Shown in pieces: positions 9,415 to 18,056 of a DNA stretch of 64,000 bases (positions within the stretch are counted from its first letter, which is position 1; each line of letters starts with the position of its first letter). Origin of the DNA: Devosia pacifica (GTDB lineage Bacteria; Pseudomonadota; Alphaproteobacteria; Rhizobiales; Devosiaceae); contig NZ_BMZE01000002.1 of the NCBI RefSeq assembly GCF_014652635.1, positions 539,562 through 603,561 on the forward strand, in the 5' to 3' direction. The notes under the pieces are model-generated. The model was given only the letters and a program-made list of their open reading frames with translations, was not told the DNA's origin and ran no database searches. The position numbers and the translations under genes are program-made.

Positions 9415-10359
9415 TTACGAAAACAGGGCCGTCGACAGCATCCTGCGGCCCTTGATGGTTGCCGGATCTTTCGGGCCCCAGGCCTCGAACAGTTCCAACA
9501 GCTTCTTGCGGGCGCCGTCTTCGTTCCACTCGCGGCTGCGGCGCATCAATGCGATCAGAGTCTCGGCGGCGGCCATACGGTCACCATTGGCGTTCTGCAC
9601 CACCGCAAGGTCGAAACGCGCCTGATGATCATCCGGATCAGTTTCGAGCTGCGCCTCGAGGCTGTCGGCGGCCGACAGTTCCGCCGCTTCACTGAGCAGG
9701 CGAAGCGAGGCAGCCACGGCCTCATAACCTTCGGTGTTGCGCTGATCCTCGGGGACGGCGTCAAGGGCCGCCTGAGCCTCGTCGGTCTGGCCGGCAGCGA
9801 GATACACGCGCGCCATGCCGACAAGTGCCGACGCATTTGTCGGCTCGTGCTGCAGCACCATGCCGAAAATCTGCGCGGCGCGGTTGATGTCGTTGACCGC
9901 CAGTGCCTCATCTGCTGCCGAAAGCGCGGCTTCGATCTGCTCATCACGTGAGCCGGCTTCGGGGCCGGGCTCCGGCGCGGAGGCGATGATCTTATCAGCG
10001 AACCGGCGAATTTCGCTCTCCGGCAGCGCACCCATGAAACCGTCCACCGGACGTCCGCCGACAAAGGCGAATACGGCAGGTATCGACTGGATACCGAGCT
10101 GGCCGGCAATGGCCGGGTTCTCGTCTATATTGATCTTCACCAGCTTGATCTTGCCGGCCTTTTCGTTGACGACCTTCTCAAGCGTCGGCGTCAATTGCCG
10201 GCAGGGGCCGCACCACGGCGCCCAGAAGTCGACAAGCACCGGGGTCTGGCGTGAAGCGTCCATGACATCGGCCTTGAAGGCCTGGTCCGAGGATTCCTTG
10301 ATCAGCCCGGCCGGCGGGCTGGTGTTCGAATCGGCTGCGCCGTTGAGCATAATGGTCAT
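9415..10359 (-). CDS. cnoX: thioredoxin-domain protein with TPR tail (CnoX/YbbN type)
   Basis: A 314-residue chaperedoxin-like protein. The thioredoxin domain (about 20-130) carries an intact WCGPC at residues 49-53, so it can be redox active, unlike E. coli CnoX. The rest is helical tetratricopeptide-like sequence. CnoX proteins hold unfolding proteins under oxidative stress and hand them to chaperones. The ATG at 10359 with AAGGG 8-9 bases upstream is preferred over the earlier in-frame start at 10422, whose extra 21 residues look non-conserved. First gene of the run that continues with the LON and Trm112 genes. Confidence 0.92.
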   Translation of the reverse strand: MTIMLNGAADSNTSPPAGLIKESSDQAFKADVMDASRQTPVLVDFWAPWCGPCRQLTPTLEKVVNEKAGKIKLVKINIDENPAIAGQLGIQSIPAVFAFVGGRPVDGFMGALPESEIRRFADKIIASAPEPGPEAGSRDEQIEAALSAADEALAVNDINRAAQIFGMVLQHEPTNASALVGMARVYLAAGQTDEAQAALDAVPEDQRNTEGYEAVAASLRLLSEAAELSAADSLEAQLETDPDDHQARFDLAVVQNANGDRMAAAETLIALMRRSREWNEDGARKKLLELFEAWGPKDPATIKGRRMLSTALFS

Positions 10360-10533
10360 TCGTTGTGGCCCTTGGGCGTTGGTGTAAGCACTGGTTCTAC
10401 TTGCGTTGGCGGATACCAGCAACGCAAGAGATAGGGGTTGTCACGGCAACGTAAAGAATGGGGTTGCAATCACCCTTATGATTGGGCATATAGGCGCCCG
10501 TCGCGCCGGTCACAAGCCGACGCACTGGAGCGT

Positions 10534-10608
10534 GCGGGTGTAGCTCAGGGGTAGAGCACAACCTTGCCAAGGTTGGGGTCGTGGGTTCGAATCCCATCGC
10601 CCGCTCCA
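10534..10608 (+). tRNA. tRNA-Gly (anticodon GCC)
   Basis: A 75-base tRNA cloverleaf with encoded CCA. The acceptor arms GCGGGTG and CGCCCGC pair, the D-arm contains GCTCAGGGGTAGAGC, the anticodon stem CAACC/GGTTG encloses loop TTGCCAA (anticodon GCC), and the T-arm contains GTTCGAAT. It is divergent from cnoX and followed by a strong hairpin. Confidence 0.98.
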
Positions 10609-10630
10609 AATCTCTCAGACAGAGATTACG

Positions 10631-10660
10631 AAGGCCGCCGTGAGGCGGCCTTTCGTGTTT
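10631..10660 (+). terminator. terminator of tRNA-Gly
   Basis: A 9-base stem (AAGGCCGCC / GGCGGCCTT) with a GTGA loop, followed by a T-rich tail (TTTCGTGTTT). It lies 23 bases after the tRNA 3' end. Confidence 0.85.
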
Positions 10661-10998
10661 GTGGCCCACGACCATATCGAGGCGCTTTTGAGCCGCTTGG
10701 CACTGCGTGCGTGATTGCCTCGGCATTCAAAGGTTTCGCAGCTTTCTCCCAATTCGGTTCCTCAGACCGCGACGAGTGTGTCCTGCGGTGTGCTGGTGAT
10801 GCGCTGACCCACCCGCTTGCCATGCCGCCCGTCTTATCGAGAGGCCTGCGACAAAATAACGCAAATCCCATTGCTTAACACGCTAATCCCACTAAGCTCG
10901 CGTTGTGGGAGCGCTCCAGAGGGAGGGCGGTGCGCAGGCTTGGAGGAGGCTGCGCACCGTCTCGGAGGGCTCGGAGGAGACATTGCGAGGGGTTTCTC
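10661..10998. other. non-coding gap between tRNA-Gly terminator and hppA
   Basis: These 338 bp contain no convincing gene; the open frames on both strands lack family resemblance. The region holds the hppA promoter area. The last 100 bp are purine-rich with several Shine-Dalgarno-like GGAGG runs. It contains a 10 bp palindrome GGAGCGCTCC (10908-10917) and a 9 bp-arm inverted repeat (10929-10958) listed separately. Confidence 0.7.
10929..10958 (+). promoter_or_regulatory. hairpin in the hppA 5' leader
   Basis: Arms GGTGCGCAG (10929-10937) and CTGCGCACC (10950-10958) are perfectly complementary over 9 bases. The 12-base loop contains GGAGGAGG. The hairpin ends 40 bases before the hppA ATG. A regulatory role in the leader is possible; it matches no riboswitch class I recognise. 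Confidence 0.45.
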
Positions 10999-13143
10999 AT
11001 GAGTTTGGCACTCTGGCTGATCGTGCTGTGCGGTGGCCTGTCGATTGTATACGGGGTGATCACCACCCGAACCCTGCTTGCGGCGGATTCAGGATCCGCG
11101 CGGATGCAGGAAATTTCGGCGGCGGTGCGTGAAGGCGCCTCGGCCTATCTCAAGCGCCAATACACCACGATCGCGATCGTCGGCGTCGTTATTCTCGTGC
11201 TCGCCTTTGTCCTTCTGGGGCTTTATGCCGCCATAGGATTTCTGATTGGCGCCGTGCTGTCCGGGGCCGCGGGCTTTATCGGGATGAACGTGTCGGTGCG
11301 GGCCAATGTGCGCGTGGCACAGGCGGCAACGACCTCGTTGGCCAAGGGGCTCGATCTGGCGTTCAAGTCCGGGGCTGTTACCGGCATGCTGGTTGCCGGG
11401 CTCGGACTGTTGGGAATCGTCATCTACTTCATGGTGCTGACCGGTATCGGCTTCGAGCCGACCAGCCGCACGGTGATCGATTCGCTGGTGGCGCTGTCGT
11501 TCGGTGCGTCGCTGATTTCGATCTTCGCCAGGCTTGGCGGCGGCATTTTCACCAAGGGCGCCGATGTCGGCGGCGACATGGTGGGCAAGGTCGAAGCGGG
11601 AATACCGGAGGACGATCCGCGCAATCCAGCAACCATTGCCGACAATGTAGGGGATAATGTCGGTGACTGTGCCGGCATGGCGGCGGATCTGTTCGAGACC
11701 TATGTGGTGACGATTGTTGCCACAATGGTGCTGGCAGCCATCATATTGCCGGACGCCTACAAGCTTGCGGGCATGGTCCTGCCGTTGGCAATCGGCGGCG
11801 TGTGCGTTCTCACCTCAATTGCAGGCACGTTCTTCGTCAAGCTGAGCGGTGGGTCGACGAACATCATGGGCGCGCTCTACAAGGGTGTCATCGCGACAGG
11901 CGTGATGTCGCTCGTTGCGATCTTTCCGGTGCTTTGGCTGGTGTTCGGCGATCTCGGCCTAAATCTCGGAAGCGAAACCAATCCGTTCACGCCACTTGAT
12001 CTGTTCTTTTGCGGCGTTGCCGGGCTAGTGATCACCGGCCTGATCATCTGGATCACGGAATACTATACCGGCACCGGTCGACGGCCGGTCAACTCCATCG
12101 CCGAGGCGTCCGTTACCGGCCATGGCACCAACGTCATCCAGGGACTAGCGGTATCGCTGGAATCGACGGCGCTGCCGGCGCTGGTGATCATTGTCGGCAT
12201 CATCGTCACCTATAATCTCGCGGGTCTGTTCGGGATCGCCGTGGCCGTCGCAACCATGCTGGCGCTGGCCGGGATGATCGTCGCGCTCGATGCCTTCGGA
12301 CCCGTGACCGACAATGCCGGCGGTATCGCTGAAATGGCGGGGCTGCCTTCGGAAGTGCGCCAGAACACCGATGCGCTCGATGCGGTCGGCAACACCACGA
12401 AGGCTGTGACCAAGGGCTATGCCATTGGCTCGGCGGGGCTCGGCGCGCTGGTGCTGTTTGCAGCCTACACGCAGGACCTGATCTACTTCAGCGCTGAAGC
12501 GCCGGAAGGATCGTTCTTTTCAGGCCTTGGGACGCTCAACTTCTCGCTGGCGGACCCTTATGTGGTCGTTGGGCTATTGTTCGGCGGGTTGCTGCCGTTC
12601 CTGTTCGGTGGGCTGTCGATGACGGCAGTCGGGCGTGCCGCGCAGGCAGTGGTGGTCGAGGTGCGGCGCCAGTTCAAGGCCGATCCGGGGATCATGGCCG
12701 GCACCTCGAAGCCTGATTATGCCCGCGCCGTCGACATGCTCACCAAGGCCGCGATCAAGGAGATGATCGTCCCGTCGCTGCTGCCGGTGCTGTCGCCCAT
12801 CTTCGTGTTCTTCGCAATGTACTGGATCGCGGGACCAGCGGCCGGGTTTTCGGCGCTTGGCGCAATGCTGATGGGCGTGATCGTGACCGGGCTGTTCGTT
12901 GCCATTTCGATGACCGCGGGTGGCGGGGCCTGGGACAACGCCAAGAAGAGCTTCGAGGATGGTTTTACGGACTCCCAAGGCGTCACCCACCACAAGGGGT
13001 CTGAGGCGCACAAGGCCTCGGTGACGGGTGATACGGTCGGCGACCCTTATAAGGATACGGCGGGCCCGGCGGTGAACCCGATGATCAAGATCACCAATAT
13101 CGTCGCGCTGCTGCTGCTTGCGATCCTGGCGCATCTGGGGTGA
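10999..13143 (+). CDS. hppA: membrane-bound proton-translocating pyrophosphatase (K+-independent type)
   Basis: Couples pyrophosphate hydrolysis to proton pumping across the inner membrane. It has 714 residues with about 16 hydrophobic segments. The PPi/Mg site is seen as [20 protein letters not shown] (189-208) and the following [18 protein letters not shown] at 464-469 has lysine where K+-dependent enzymes have alanine, which marks the K+-independent class, as in Rhodospirillum. The ATG at 10999 is preceded by GCGAGG; the upstream in-frame extension is part of the purine-rich leader. A soluble pyrophosphatase lies 630 bp downstream on the other strand. Confidence 0.97.
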   Translation: MSLALWLIVLCGGLSIVYGVITTRTLLAADSGSARMQEISAAVREGASAYLKRQYTTIAIVGVVILVLAFVLLGLYAAIGFLIGAVLSGAAGFIGMNVSVRANVRVAQAATTSLAKGLDLAFKSGAVTGMLVAGLGLLGIVIYFMVLTGIGFEPTSRTVIDSLVALSFGASLISIFARLGGGIFTKGADVGGDMVGKVEAGIPEDDPRNPATIADNVGDNVGDCAGMAADLFETYVVTIVATMVLAAIILPDAYKLAGMVLPLAIGGVCVLTSIAGTFFVKLSGGSTNIMGALYKGVIATGVMSLVAIFPVLWLVFGDLGLNLGSETNPFTPLDLFFCGVAGLVITGLIIWITEYYTGTGRRPVNSIAEASVTGHGTNVIQGLAVSLESTALPALVIIVGIIVTYNLAGLFGIAVAVATMLALAGMIVALDAFGPVTDNAGGIAEMAGLPSEVRQNTDALDAVGNTTKAVTKGYAIGSAGLGALVLFAAYTQDLIYFSAEAPEGSFFSGLGTLNFSLADPYVVVGLLFGGLLPFLFGGLSMTAVGRAAQAVVVEVRRQFKADPGIMAGTSKPDYARAVDMLTKAAIKEMIVPSLLPVLSPIFVFFAMYWIAGPAAGFSALGAMLMGVIVTGLFVAISMTAGGGAWDNAKKSFEDGFTDSQGVTHHKGSEAHKASVTGDTVGDPYKDTAGPAVNPMIKITNIVALLLLAILAHLG

Positions 13144-13153
13144 CAGCCTCGTT

Positions 13154-13170
13154 CGGCGGCGTTGCCGCCG
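13154..13170. terminator. possible terminator hairpin after hppA
   Basis: Arms CGGCGGC and GCCGCCG with a GTT loop sit between the convergent hppA and CPT-like genes. There is only a weak T-rich tail, so it may be Rho-assisted or merely a 3' end stabiliser. Confidence 0.5.
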
Positions 13171-13177
13171 GACGGTT

Positions 13178-13768
13178 TCACGCCTCGTAGTCGAGCGTGC
13201 CGGTCTTTGCGGCAAGCGCCTGGTCGATCTGCATCGCGCCGGTCTCCGGCGTTGTGGTGCCGGTATCGATGACGAGGTCATAGCGCTTGCCGGCGGCAAC
13301 GGCTTCACGCCAGCGGGCGACGATCGCGGGATCGACGGCATACTGCGTCGCCGATTTTTCGCTTTTTGTGCGACGGGCAATATTGATCTCGTCAGCACAG
13401 GTGACGCCGACCATCAGTACCGAAAGGCCTGCCAGCTTTTGTTCGAGATGGACGGCGATGTTCAACGGGGTGGCATAGAAATCGTGGATGCCGAGATCGG
13501 CGACGACGTTGAAGCCGGCGTGCGCATGCAGCGCGATGGTATCGAACAGGGTCTGGTAGAGCCGCAGCACCATCGGCTCGAGGTCGGGCCGTTCACCGCC
13601 GGGGCGCAGGCCGATGCCGGGGAGCAGGGCTTTGGGCAGGGCGGCGTTATAGAGATCAACGCCAAGATTGATCCACGCGCCCGCGACATGCTGCTGAATG
13701 GCTGCCGCGAGCGAGGATTTTCCAGAGCGCGGCGGCCCGTCAAGGATGACGATGCGGCCGCGCTGCAT
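13178..13768 (-). CDS. chloramphenicol phosphotransferase-like P-loop kinase
   Basis: A 196-residue member of the CPT-like P-loop family. The Walker A motif GPPRSGKSS lies at residues 11-19, and DLGIHD resembles the family's central acidic segment. Streptomyces CPT phosphorylates chloramphenicol, but most genomic homologues have unknown small-molecule substrates, so a resistance role should not be assumed. It starts 2 bp after the ppa stop and is very likely translated from the same mRNA. Confidence 0.82.
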   Translation of the reverse strand: MQRGRIVILDGPPRSGKSSLAAAIQQHVAGAWINLGVDLYNAALPKALLPGIGLRPGGERPDLEPMVLRLYQTLFDTIALHAHAGFNVVADLGIHDFYATPLNIAVHLEQKLAGLSVLMVGVTCADEINIARRTKSEKSATQYAVDPAIVARWREAVAAGKRYDLVIDTGTTTPETGAMQIDQALAAKTGTLDYEA

Positions 13769-13770
13769 GA

Positions 13771-14304
13771 TTATTTCTCGTTCTTAGCCATCTCGATGGA
13801 ATCGAGAATGACCTTGCGGGCGTCGTCAATGTTACCGATGCGATCGATCTTGGCCCACTTGCCGGGCTCGAGATCCTTATAGTGCGTAAAGAAATGCTTC
13901 ACGCGTTCAACGGCGATCTCCGGCAGGTCGGTGACGTCATGAACGTTATCGTACATGCGGGTGAGCTTGGAGACCGGCACGGCAAGGATCTTTTCGTCCT
14001 GGCCGCCATCGTCTTCCATGAACAGAACGCCGACGGGTCGCGAGCGCACCACGGCGCCCGGCACCAGCGGGCGCGAGTTCAAGACGATGACATCGAGCGG
14101 ATCGCCATCGCCGCACAGCGTATGCGGCACGAAGCCGTAATTTCCGGGATAGCGCATCGGCGTATAAAGAAACCGGTCAACGAACAGGGCACCGGAGTCC
14201 TTGTCGATCTCGTATTTGATCGGTTCGCCGCCCAGCGGCACCTCGATCACCACATTGAGGTCGTCGGGAGGATTCTTGCCGGTCGGAATGGCCGCAAAAT
14301 TCAT
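13771..14304 (-). CDS. ppa: inorganic pyrophosphatase (soluble, family I)
   Basis: Cytosolic Mg-dependent hydrolysis of PPi to two phosphates, pulling biosynthetic reactions forward. The 177-residue length is typical of hexameric bacterial enzymes. The signature [10 protein letters not shown] is visible near residues 66-75, with YPGNYGFVP just before it. First gene of a pair with the CPT-like kinase, and divergent from the secreted unknown protein at 14410. Confidence 0.97.
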   Translation of the reverse strand: MNFAAIPTGKNPPDDLNVVIEVPLGGEPIKYEIDKDSGALFVDRFLYTPMRYPGNYGFVPHTLCGDGDPLDVIVLNSRPLVPGAVVRSRPVGVLFMEDDGGQDEKILAVPVSKLTRMYDNVHDVTDLPEIAVERVKHFFTHYKDLEPGKWAKIDRIGNIDDARKVILDSIEMAKNEK

Positions 14305-14409
14305 GAAGCAAACTCATGGTCGGGGAGGAGGATAGCCGCGTTCTGCCTAGATCGGCCCGCAAAAGCAAGCCATATTGGCGCCAGATGCGGCAATGAGAAA
14401 GGCAGCCGG

Positions 14410-14970
14410 GTGCGCAGGTGGAAAGCGGTTTCGGCGTTTGTGTTGCTGGCCAATAGTCTTGCTGCCGTTCCGGCAGTGGCAGGATTTCAGAGCTTTTACA
14501 CCGATCTCAATCTCGATGATTGCCTGGTGCTGAGCGCCGACGATTTCGAGAGCATCTGGTCGTGCCCCGGATATCGCGGTTTTCCGTTATGGGTGTCGCA
14601 GAGCGATCTGCGGTTCTACCTCAGCTATGGGTTTTCTGCGCCTAACGAGCGGGTTGCCGGTCAGACCGCCGAGCCGTTCAATCACCTCGGTCCGGAGCTC
14701 GAATGGCGATTATCGAACGCAATGGGCAGGTGGTTTCCGGTGGCGAGTATTGCGCGCTACTTCACTTCCAATGCGCAAGGTGAAGAGACCAACGAGGTTC
14801 TGGTGGTCAGCCAGATCGCCGAAGGTAATTCCTGCCATATCGCCTATGTGGATGCGCTGGTGAACGAGGATGCTCAGGCGCTGGCGCGCGATGCCGCTGA
14901 CCGGCTGGCCGGCACTGTCGAGTGCGATAAGGTCGAGCCGGAAATCATCGGCGCTTTCGAGGCCTGGTAG
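14410..14970 (+). CDS. secreted hypothetical protein
   Basis: I do not recognise the family. Reading from a GTG at 14410, preceded by AAAGG, it gives 186 residues with a clear Sec signal peptide (basic VRRWK, hydrophobic core, cleavage after VAG near residue 24). The mature part has two cysteines close together (LDDCLVL, WSCPGYRG) and a later pair (NSCHIAY, VECDK), so periplasmic disulfides are likely. The open frame extends upstream, but that part overlaps ppa and has no signal-like features. It is divergent from ppa and tail-to-tail with the TerB-like gene, 5 bp apart. Confidence 0.75.
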   Translation: MRRWKAVSAFVLLANSLAAVPAVAGFQSFYTDLNLDDCLVLSADDFESIWSCPGYRGFPLWVSQSDLRFYLSYGFSAPNERVAGQTAEPFNHLGPELEWRLSNAMGRWFPVASIARYFTSNAQGEETNEVLVVSQIAEGNSCHIAYVDALVNEDAQALARDAADRLAGTVECDKVEPEIIGAFEAW

Positions 14971-14975
14971 CGTCC

Positions 14976-15419
14976 TTAGCCGGCGTGCTTTTCGCGGGCG
15001 ATGCGGGAGCGCAGGACGGTGCGGTCGCGCGAGGAAATGCCGATCAGTTCGGCCACGCGCCAGACCATGTTGTCTTCCATCTCGTGGTTCTTGTCATCGG
15101 TGAAGACGATCCGCCACATCATCTCGATGATTTCGAGGCGCTCGGCAAGATCGAGCCGGCTGAGAGCGGAAGTGAAGCCATAAAAATCAACGGCCTCTGC
15201 ATCGCGTTCGCTGGCTTCCTGCATCAGCGAATCGACGGCCTCCTGGTCGAGGGCGTAATTGTCCATCAGCGCTTCGCGAATCGCCCTGCGCTCTTCTGGC
15301 TGCGTCTCGCCATCGACACCGGCGAGATGGATGAGGAGCGCAGCGACTGCGAGCTTCGGGTCATGCTCGTCCAGCTCCGGCTCGGGCTTGGCGAACAGGC
15401 GGCTGAGCGCTTCAAACAT
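14976..15419 (-). CDS. TerB-like (tellurite-resistance B fold) protein
   Basis: A 147-residue all-helical protein with the TerB pattern LAVAALLIHLAGVDGETQPEER (about 24-45) and a second DFYGFTSALSRLDLAERLEIIEMMWRI-like helix set. The acidic cluster DGETQPEE is the metal-binding-like signature of the fold. Family members are linked to membrane or metal stress, but orthologues of this size in alphaproteobacteria are uncharacterised. The start at 15419 has AAAGGA 8-9 bases upstream; an upstream extension to 15494 is rejected. Confidence 0.85.
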   Translation of the reverse strand: MFEALSRLFAKPEPELDEHDPKLAVAALLIHLAGVDGETQPEERRAIREALMDNYALDQEAVDSLMQEASERDAEAVDFYGFTSALSRLDLAERLEIIEMMWRIVFTDDKNHEMEDNMVWRVAELIGISSRDRTVLRSRIAREKHAG

Positions 15420-15620
15420 GGCTTGGTCCTTTCGCATGTCCCGGCTGGGACTCGGGTGAGTCCTGAAACTATGTATGGCATAGCCACGCGGCAATGCCGG
15501 TCGCGCTGATTCACGGCCTGTTGAGCCTCAAGGCCTTAGGTGCCGGGCGGGTTCCCTCGGACATGTGCTGGATACACACAGCCTGAAAAAGACTCAGCTT
15601 GACTCTTTTCGCCGGTAGAT

Positions 15621-15635
15621 GTTCTGTTTTTGTTC
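15621..15635. promoter_or_regulatory. LexA (SOS) box of the imuA operon
   Basis: Perfect direct repeat GTTC, 7 bases, GTTC, the alphaproteobacterial LexA operator. It lies 39 bp before the imuA ATG, where it would overlap the promoter. Confidence 0.93.
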
Positions 15636-15673
15636 TCATCTGACGACGGAACAGAGACCCATGCGAGTGTGTC

Positions 15674-16489
15674 ATGACCACGCGTACACAAACCGCCACT
15701 CTCGATGCGCTGCGCCAGACGATTGCGCGAATCGAGCGCCGGCCAAGCCTCAAGGACACGACCACCAATTCGGAGAACGTCGCTGGAGCTTTGCCTGTGC
15801 CGTCCGGGGTAATGCACGAGGTGTTCACCGATGCGACTCGCAATGGCGGCGCAACGCTCGGGTTCGCGCTTGCCCAGGCACGGCATCTGCTGACGCCGCA
15901 AAGGCCGGCGCTGATCTATATCCACCTGCTGCGCGACAGCCAGGAATTCGGTTTGCCCTATGCCGCAGGACTGGCGCGTTTCGGATTCTCTCCCGAAGAG
16001 GTGCTGCTGGCGCGTACCGCGACAATCACCGAGTTGTTGTGGGCGGCCGAGGAGGCGCTGGCCTGCCAGGCCGTTGCGGCGGTGATCGCCGAAATCCGGG
16101 GTGCGCCGAAGCAGTTCGATTTCACCGCAAGCCGGCGGCTGAGCATGCGGGCGGCTTCGGCCGGAGCCTCGCTGTTCGTCATGCGCTACGGAACGGGCCG
16201 CGAGGCGAGTGCAGCGGGCTTTCGCTGGCACCTGACGCCCGAGCGCAGCGCCGCGATGCCGTTCGATGCAAAGGCGCCCGGCGCACCGCGCTGGCTGGCG
16301 CGTTTGGAAAAAGGGGTACTCGACGGGCGGGTGAATGGCCAATGGCTGCTGGAGTGGCGTGAGCATGGCCTTCTCGAATGCGTCAGCCCATTTGGAGGGG
16401 CCGCAGAACACGCTGCAGCAGACCGGCGATCGACGCTTCATGGTTCTGAACCTGCCGCTCTGGGCGACGGACTGTCTCAGACGGGCTGA
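15674..16489 (+). CDS. imuA: ImuA, SOS mutagenesis accessory protein
   Basis: A 271-residue RecA/SulA-like protein of the ImuA family, which with ImuB and DnaE2 forms the damage-induced mutasome for error-prone translesion synthesis. The central region (VMHEVFTDATRNGGATLGFALAQ) and the following strand-helix segments match the family. The Walker A motif is degenerate, as is common in ImuA. First gene of an operon controlled by the LexA box at 15621. The C terminus overlaps the start of imuB in another frame. Confidence 0.93.
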   Translation: MTTRTQTATLDALRQTIARIERRPSLKDTTTNSENVAGALPVPSGVMHEVFTDATRNGGATLGFALAQARHLLTPQRPALIYIHLLRDSQEFGLPYAAGLARFGFSPEEVLLARTATITELLWAAEEALACQAVAAVIAEIRGAPKQFDFTASRRLSMRAASAGASLFVMRYGTGREASAAGFRWHLTPERSAAMPFDAKAPGAPRWLARLEKGVLDGRVNGQWLLEWREHGLLECVSPFGGAAEHAAADRRSTLHGSEPAALGDGLSQTG

Positions 16490-18056
16490 GCCTTCGCTGA
16501 GCCCCGATCTGCCGCTGGTGCTCTATGAAAAAAACAAGGGTGCGATGCGGCTGGTGGCGCTCGATGCGCTTGCCGCGCACGCCGGGCTGCGGGCCGAGCA
16601 GAGCCTTGCCGAAGCGCGAGCGCAACTGCCGACGGTTCAGGCGCGCGAGATCGACCGGTCGTGGACCAGTGCGGTGTTTGCCGATTTTGCCGACTGGCAT
16701 TCCTGGGCGAGCCCGCTGGTGGCGGTTCTCGAGGACATGACCGCCTATGGCGATCTGGTGCTCGACATTACCGGGGTGTCGCACCTGTTTGGCGGCGAAG
16801 AGGCGATGCTCGAGCGCGTCACAGGGCGGCTTGCGGCAATGGGCATTACGGTGTTCGGTGCAATTGCGCCAAGCATTGGTGCCGCCTGGGCGATCAGCCA
16901 TCATGGCCGGGAAAGCCGGATCCTTGCCCCTGACGAGGTGTCCGCAGCGCTTTCTGGCCTGCCGGTTTCGGCGCTGAGGCTGAATGGCGAGCAGGTGGCG
17001 GGGCTGGCCCAGATGGGCCTCAAGAGCATCGGCCAGCTTTACCAGCGTCCGCGCAAGCCGCTGCAGGCAAGGTTCGGCGTCTCGCTGTTGACCAGACTCG
17101 ACCAGGCGCTTGGACATGTGAGCGAGCGGATGACGCCGCGTCTGCCGCCGGCGGAACGATTTGCCGAGCGCAGGTTTGCAGAACCGATCGGGCTGATGGA
17201 TGACGTGCTGGCGGCGGCACACGATCTGGCGATCCGGCTCGGGCACGACCTCGAACGCGAAGGCGTCGCGGCCCACAGTTTTCACCTGTTCATCTACAGG
17301 GTCGACCACAAGGTACTTTCGCTTTCGGTCAATGCCGGGCGCGCAACGCGCGATCCCAGCCACATCACGCGGCTGTTCGCGCATCGCAGTGAACGGCTCG
17401 AAGGCGGCTACGATCCGGGCTTCGGTATCGACATGATCCGGCTTGCGGCAAGTTCTGTCGATACGCTCGATGAAACGCAGATGGGCGTTTTCGAAACCCG
17501 CGACGGAGCGAGCGATCTCGACAGACTCTATGACCGGATGACTGCCCGGCTGGGCGCCCTTGCGGTGGTGCGATCGATCTTCGTTGATACGCACGTGCCC
17601 GAACGCGCCATAAAGCTGGCTCCGGCCGTTTCGGGCGAGACCAATTCAGTCTTGCCCAACACCGGGCTTGTGCGGCCATTGCGGCTGCTGCCGTCTCCAG
17701 AGCCGATCAGTGTCGTTGCGGCGGTGCCCGATGGACCGCCCGCCGCAATGGTATGGCGACGGGTTCGGTACGGTTTCGTCAAGGCCTCCGGGCCCGAGCG
17801 GATCGGGGCCGAGTGGTGGCGCGCTCATCGCCGGCTCGATCTTCTGGCGCCGCTCGATGCCGGCAAGACGGATCGTGATGACAAGCCCGAGCAGATGCCG
17901 CTTCTGCCCAATCTCGAGCCTTTCGATTCAGCGGCTGCGACGCGCGATTATTACGTGGCCGAAGATGACGGGGGACGCCGATTCTGGTTGTTCCGGCTGG
18001 GGCTGTTCGTGCCCGGGGCCGATCCGCAATGGTATCTGCATGGGGTGTTTTCATGA
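16365..18056 (+). CDS. imuB: ImuB, catalytically inactive Y-family polymerase-like protein
   Basis: The mutasome hub, which binds the sliding clamp and DnaE2. It has 563 residues with Y-family fold landmarks (VALDALAAHAGLRAEQSLAEA, LDITGVSHLFGGEE), but the catalytic SxDE motif reads LVLDITG, so it lacks polymerase activity, as expected for ImuB. QMPLL near residue 510 could be a beta-clamp-binding motif. The start is uncertain: 16365 (GGAG 10 bases upstream, includes the conserved RRF before the first strand) is preferred over 16440. Either start overlaps imuA. Its stop overlaps the dnaE2 start as ATGA. Confidence 0.93.
   Translation: MAFSNASAHLEGPQNTLQQTGDRRFMVLNLPLWATDCLRRAEPSLSPDLPLVLYEKNKGAMRLVALDALAAHAGLRAEQSLAEARAQLPTVQAREIDRSWTSAVFADFADWHSWASPLVAVLEDMTAYGDLVLDITGVSHLFGGEEAMLERVTGRLAAMGITVFGAIAPSIGAAWAISHHGRESRILAPDEVSAALSGLPVSALRLNGEQVAGLAQMGLKSIGQLYQRPRKPLQARFGVSLLTRLDQALGHVSERMTPRLPPAERFAERRFAEPIGLMDDVLAAAHDLAIRLGHDLEREGVAAHSFHLFIYRVDHKVLSLSVNAGRATRDPSHITRLFAHRSERLEGGYDPGFGIDMIRLAASSVDTLDETQMGVFETRDGASDLDRLYDRMTARLGALAVVRSIFVDTHVPERAIKLAPAVSGETNSVLPNTGLVRPLRLLPSPEPISVVAAVPDGPPAAMVWRRVRYGFVKASGPERIGAEWWRAHRRLDLLAPLDAGKTDRDDKPEQMPLLPNLEPFDSAAATRDYYVAEDDGGRRFWLFRLGLFVPGADPQWYLHGVFS

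Noticed and set aside
10397..10726. Minus-strand ORF containing MGFEPTTPTLARLCSTPELHPH
   Set aside because: This is the well-known false translation of the antisense strand of a tRNA gene (here tRNA-Gly).
13178..13768. Calling the CPT-like gene a chloramphenicol resistance gene
   Set aside because: Only the fold and P-loop are shared; it is coupled to ppa, with no resistance context.
16383..17594. 403-codon minus-strand ORF inside imuB
   Set aside because: Antisense shadow of imuB with low-complexity composition (Arg/His-rich) and no recognisable domain.
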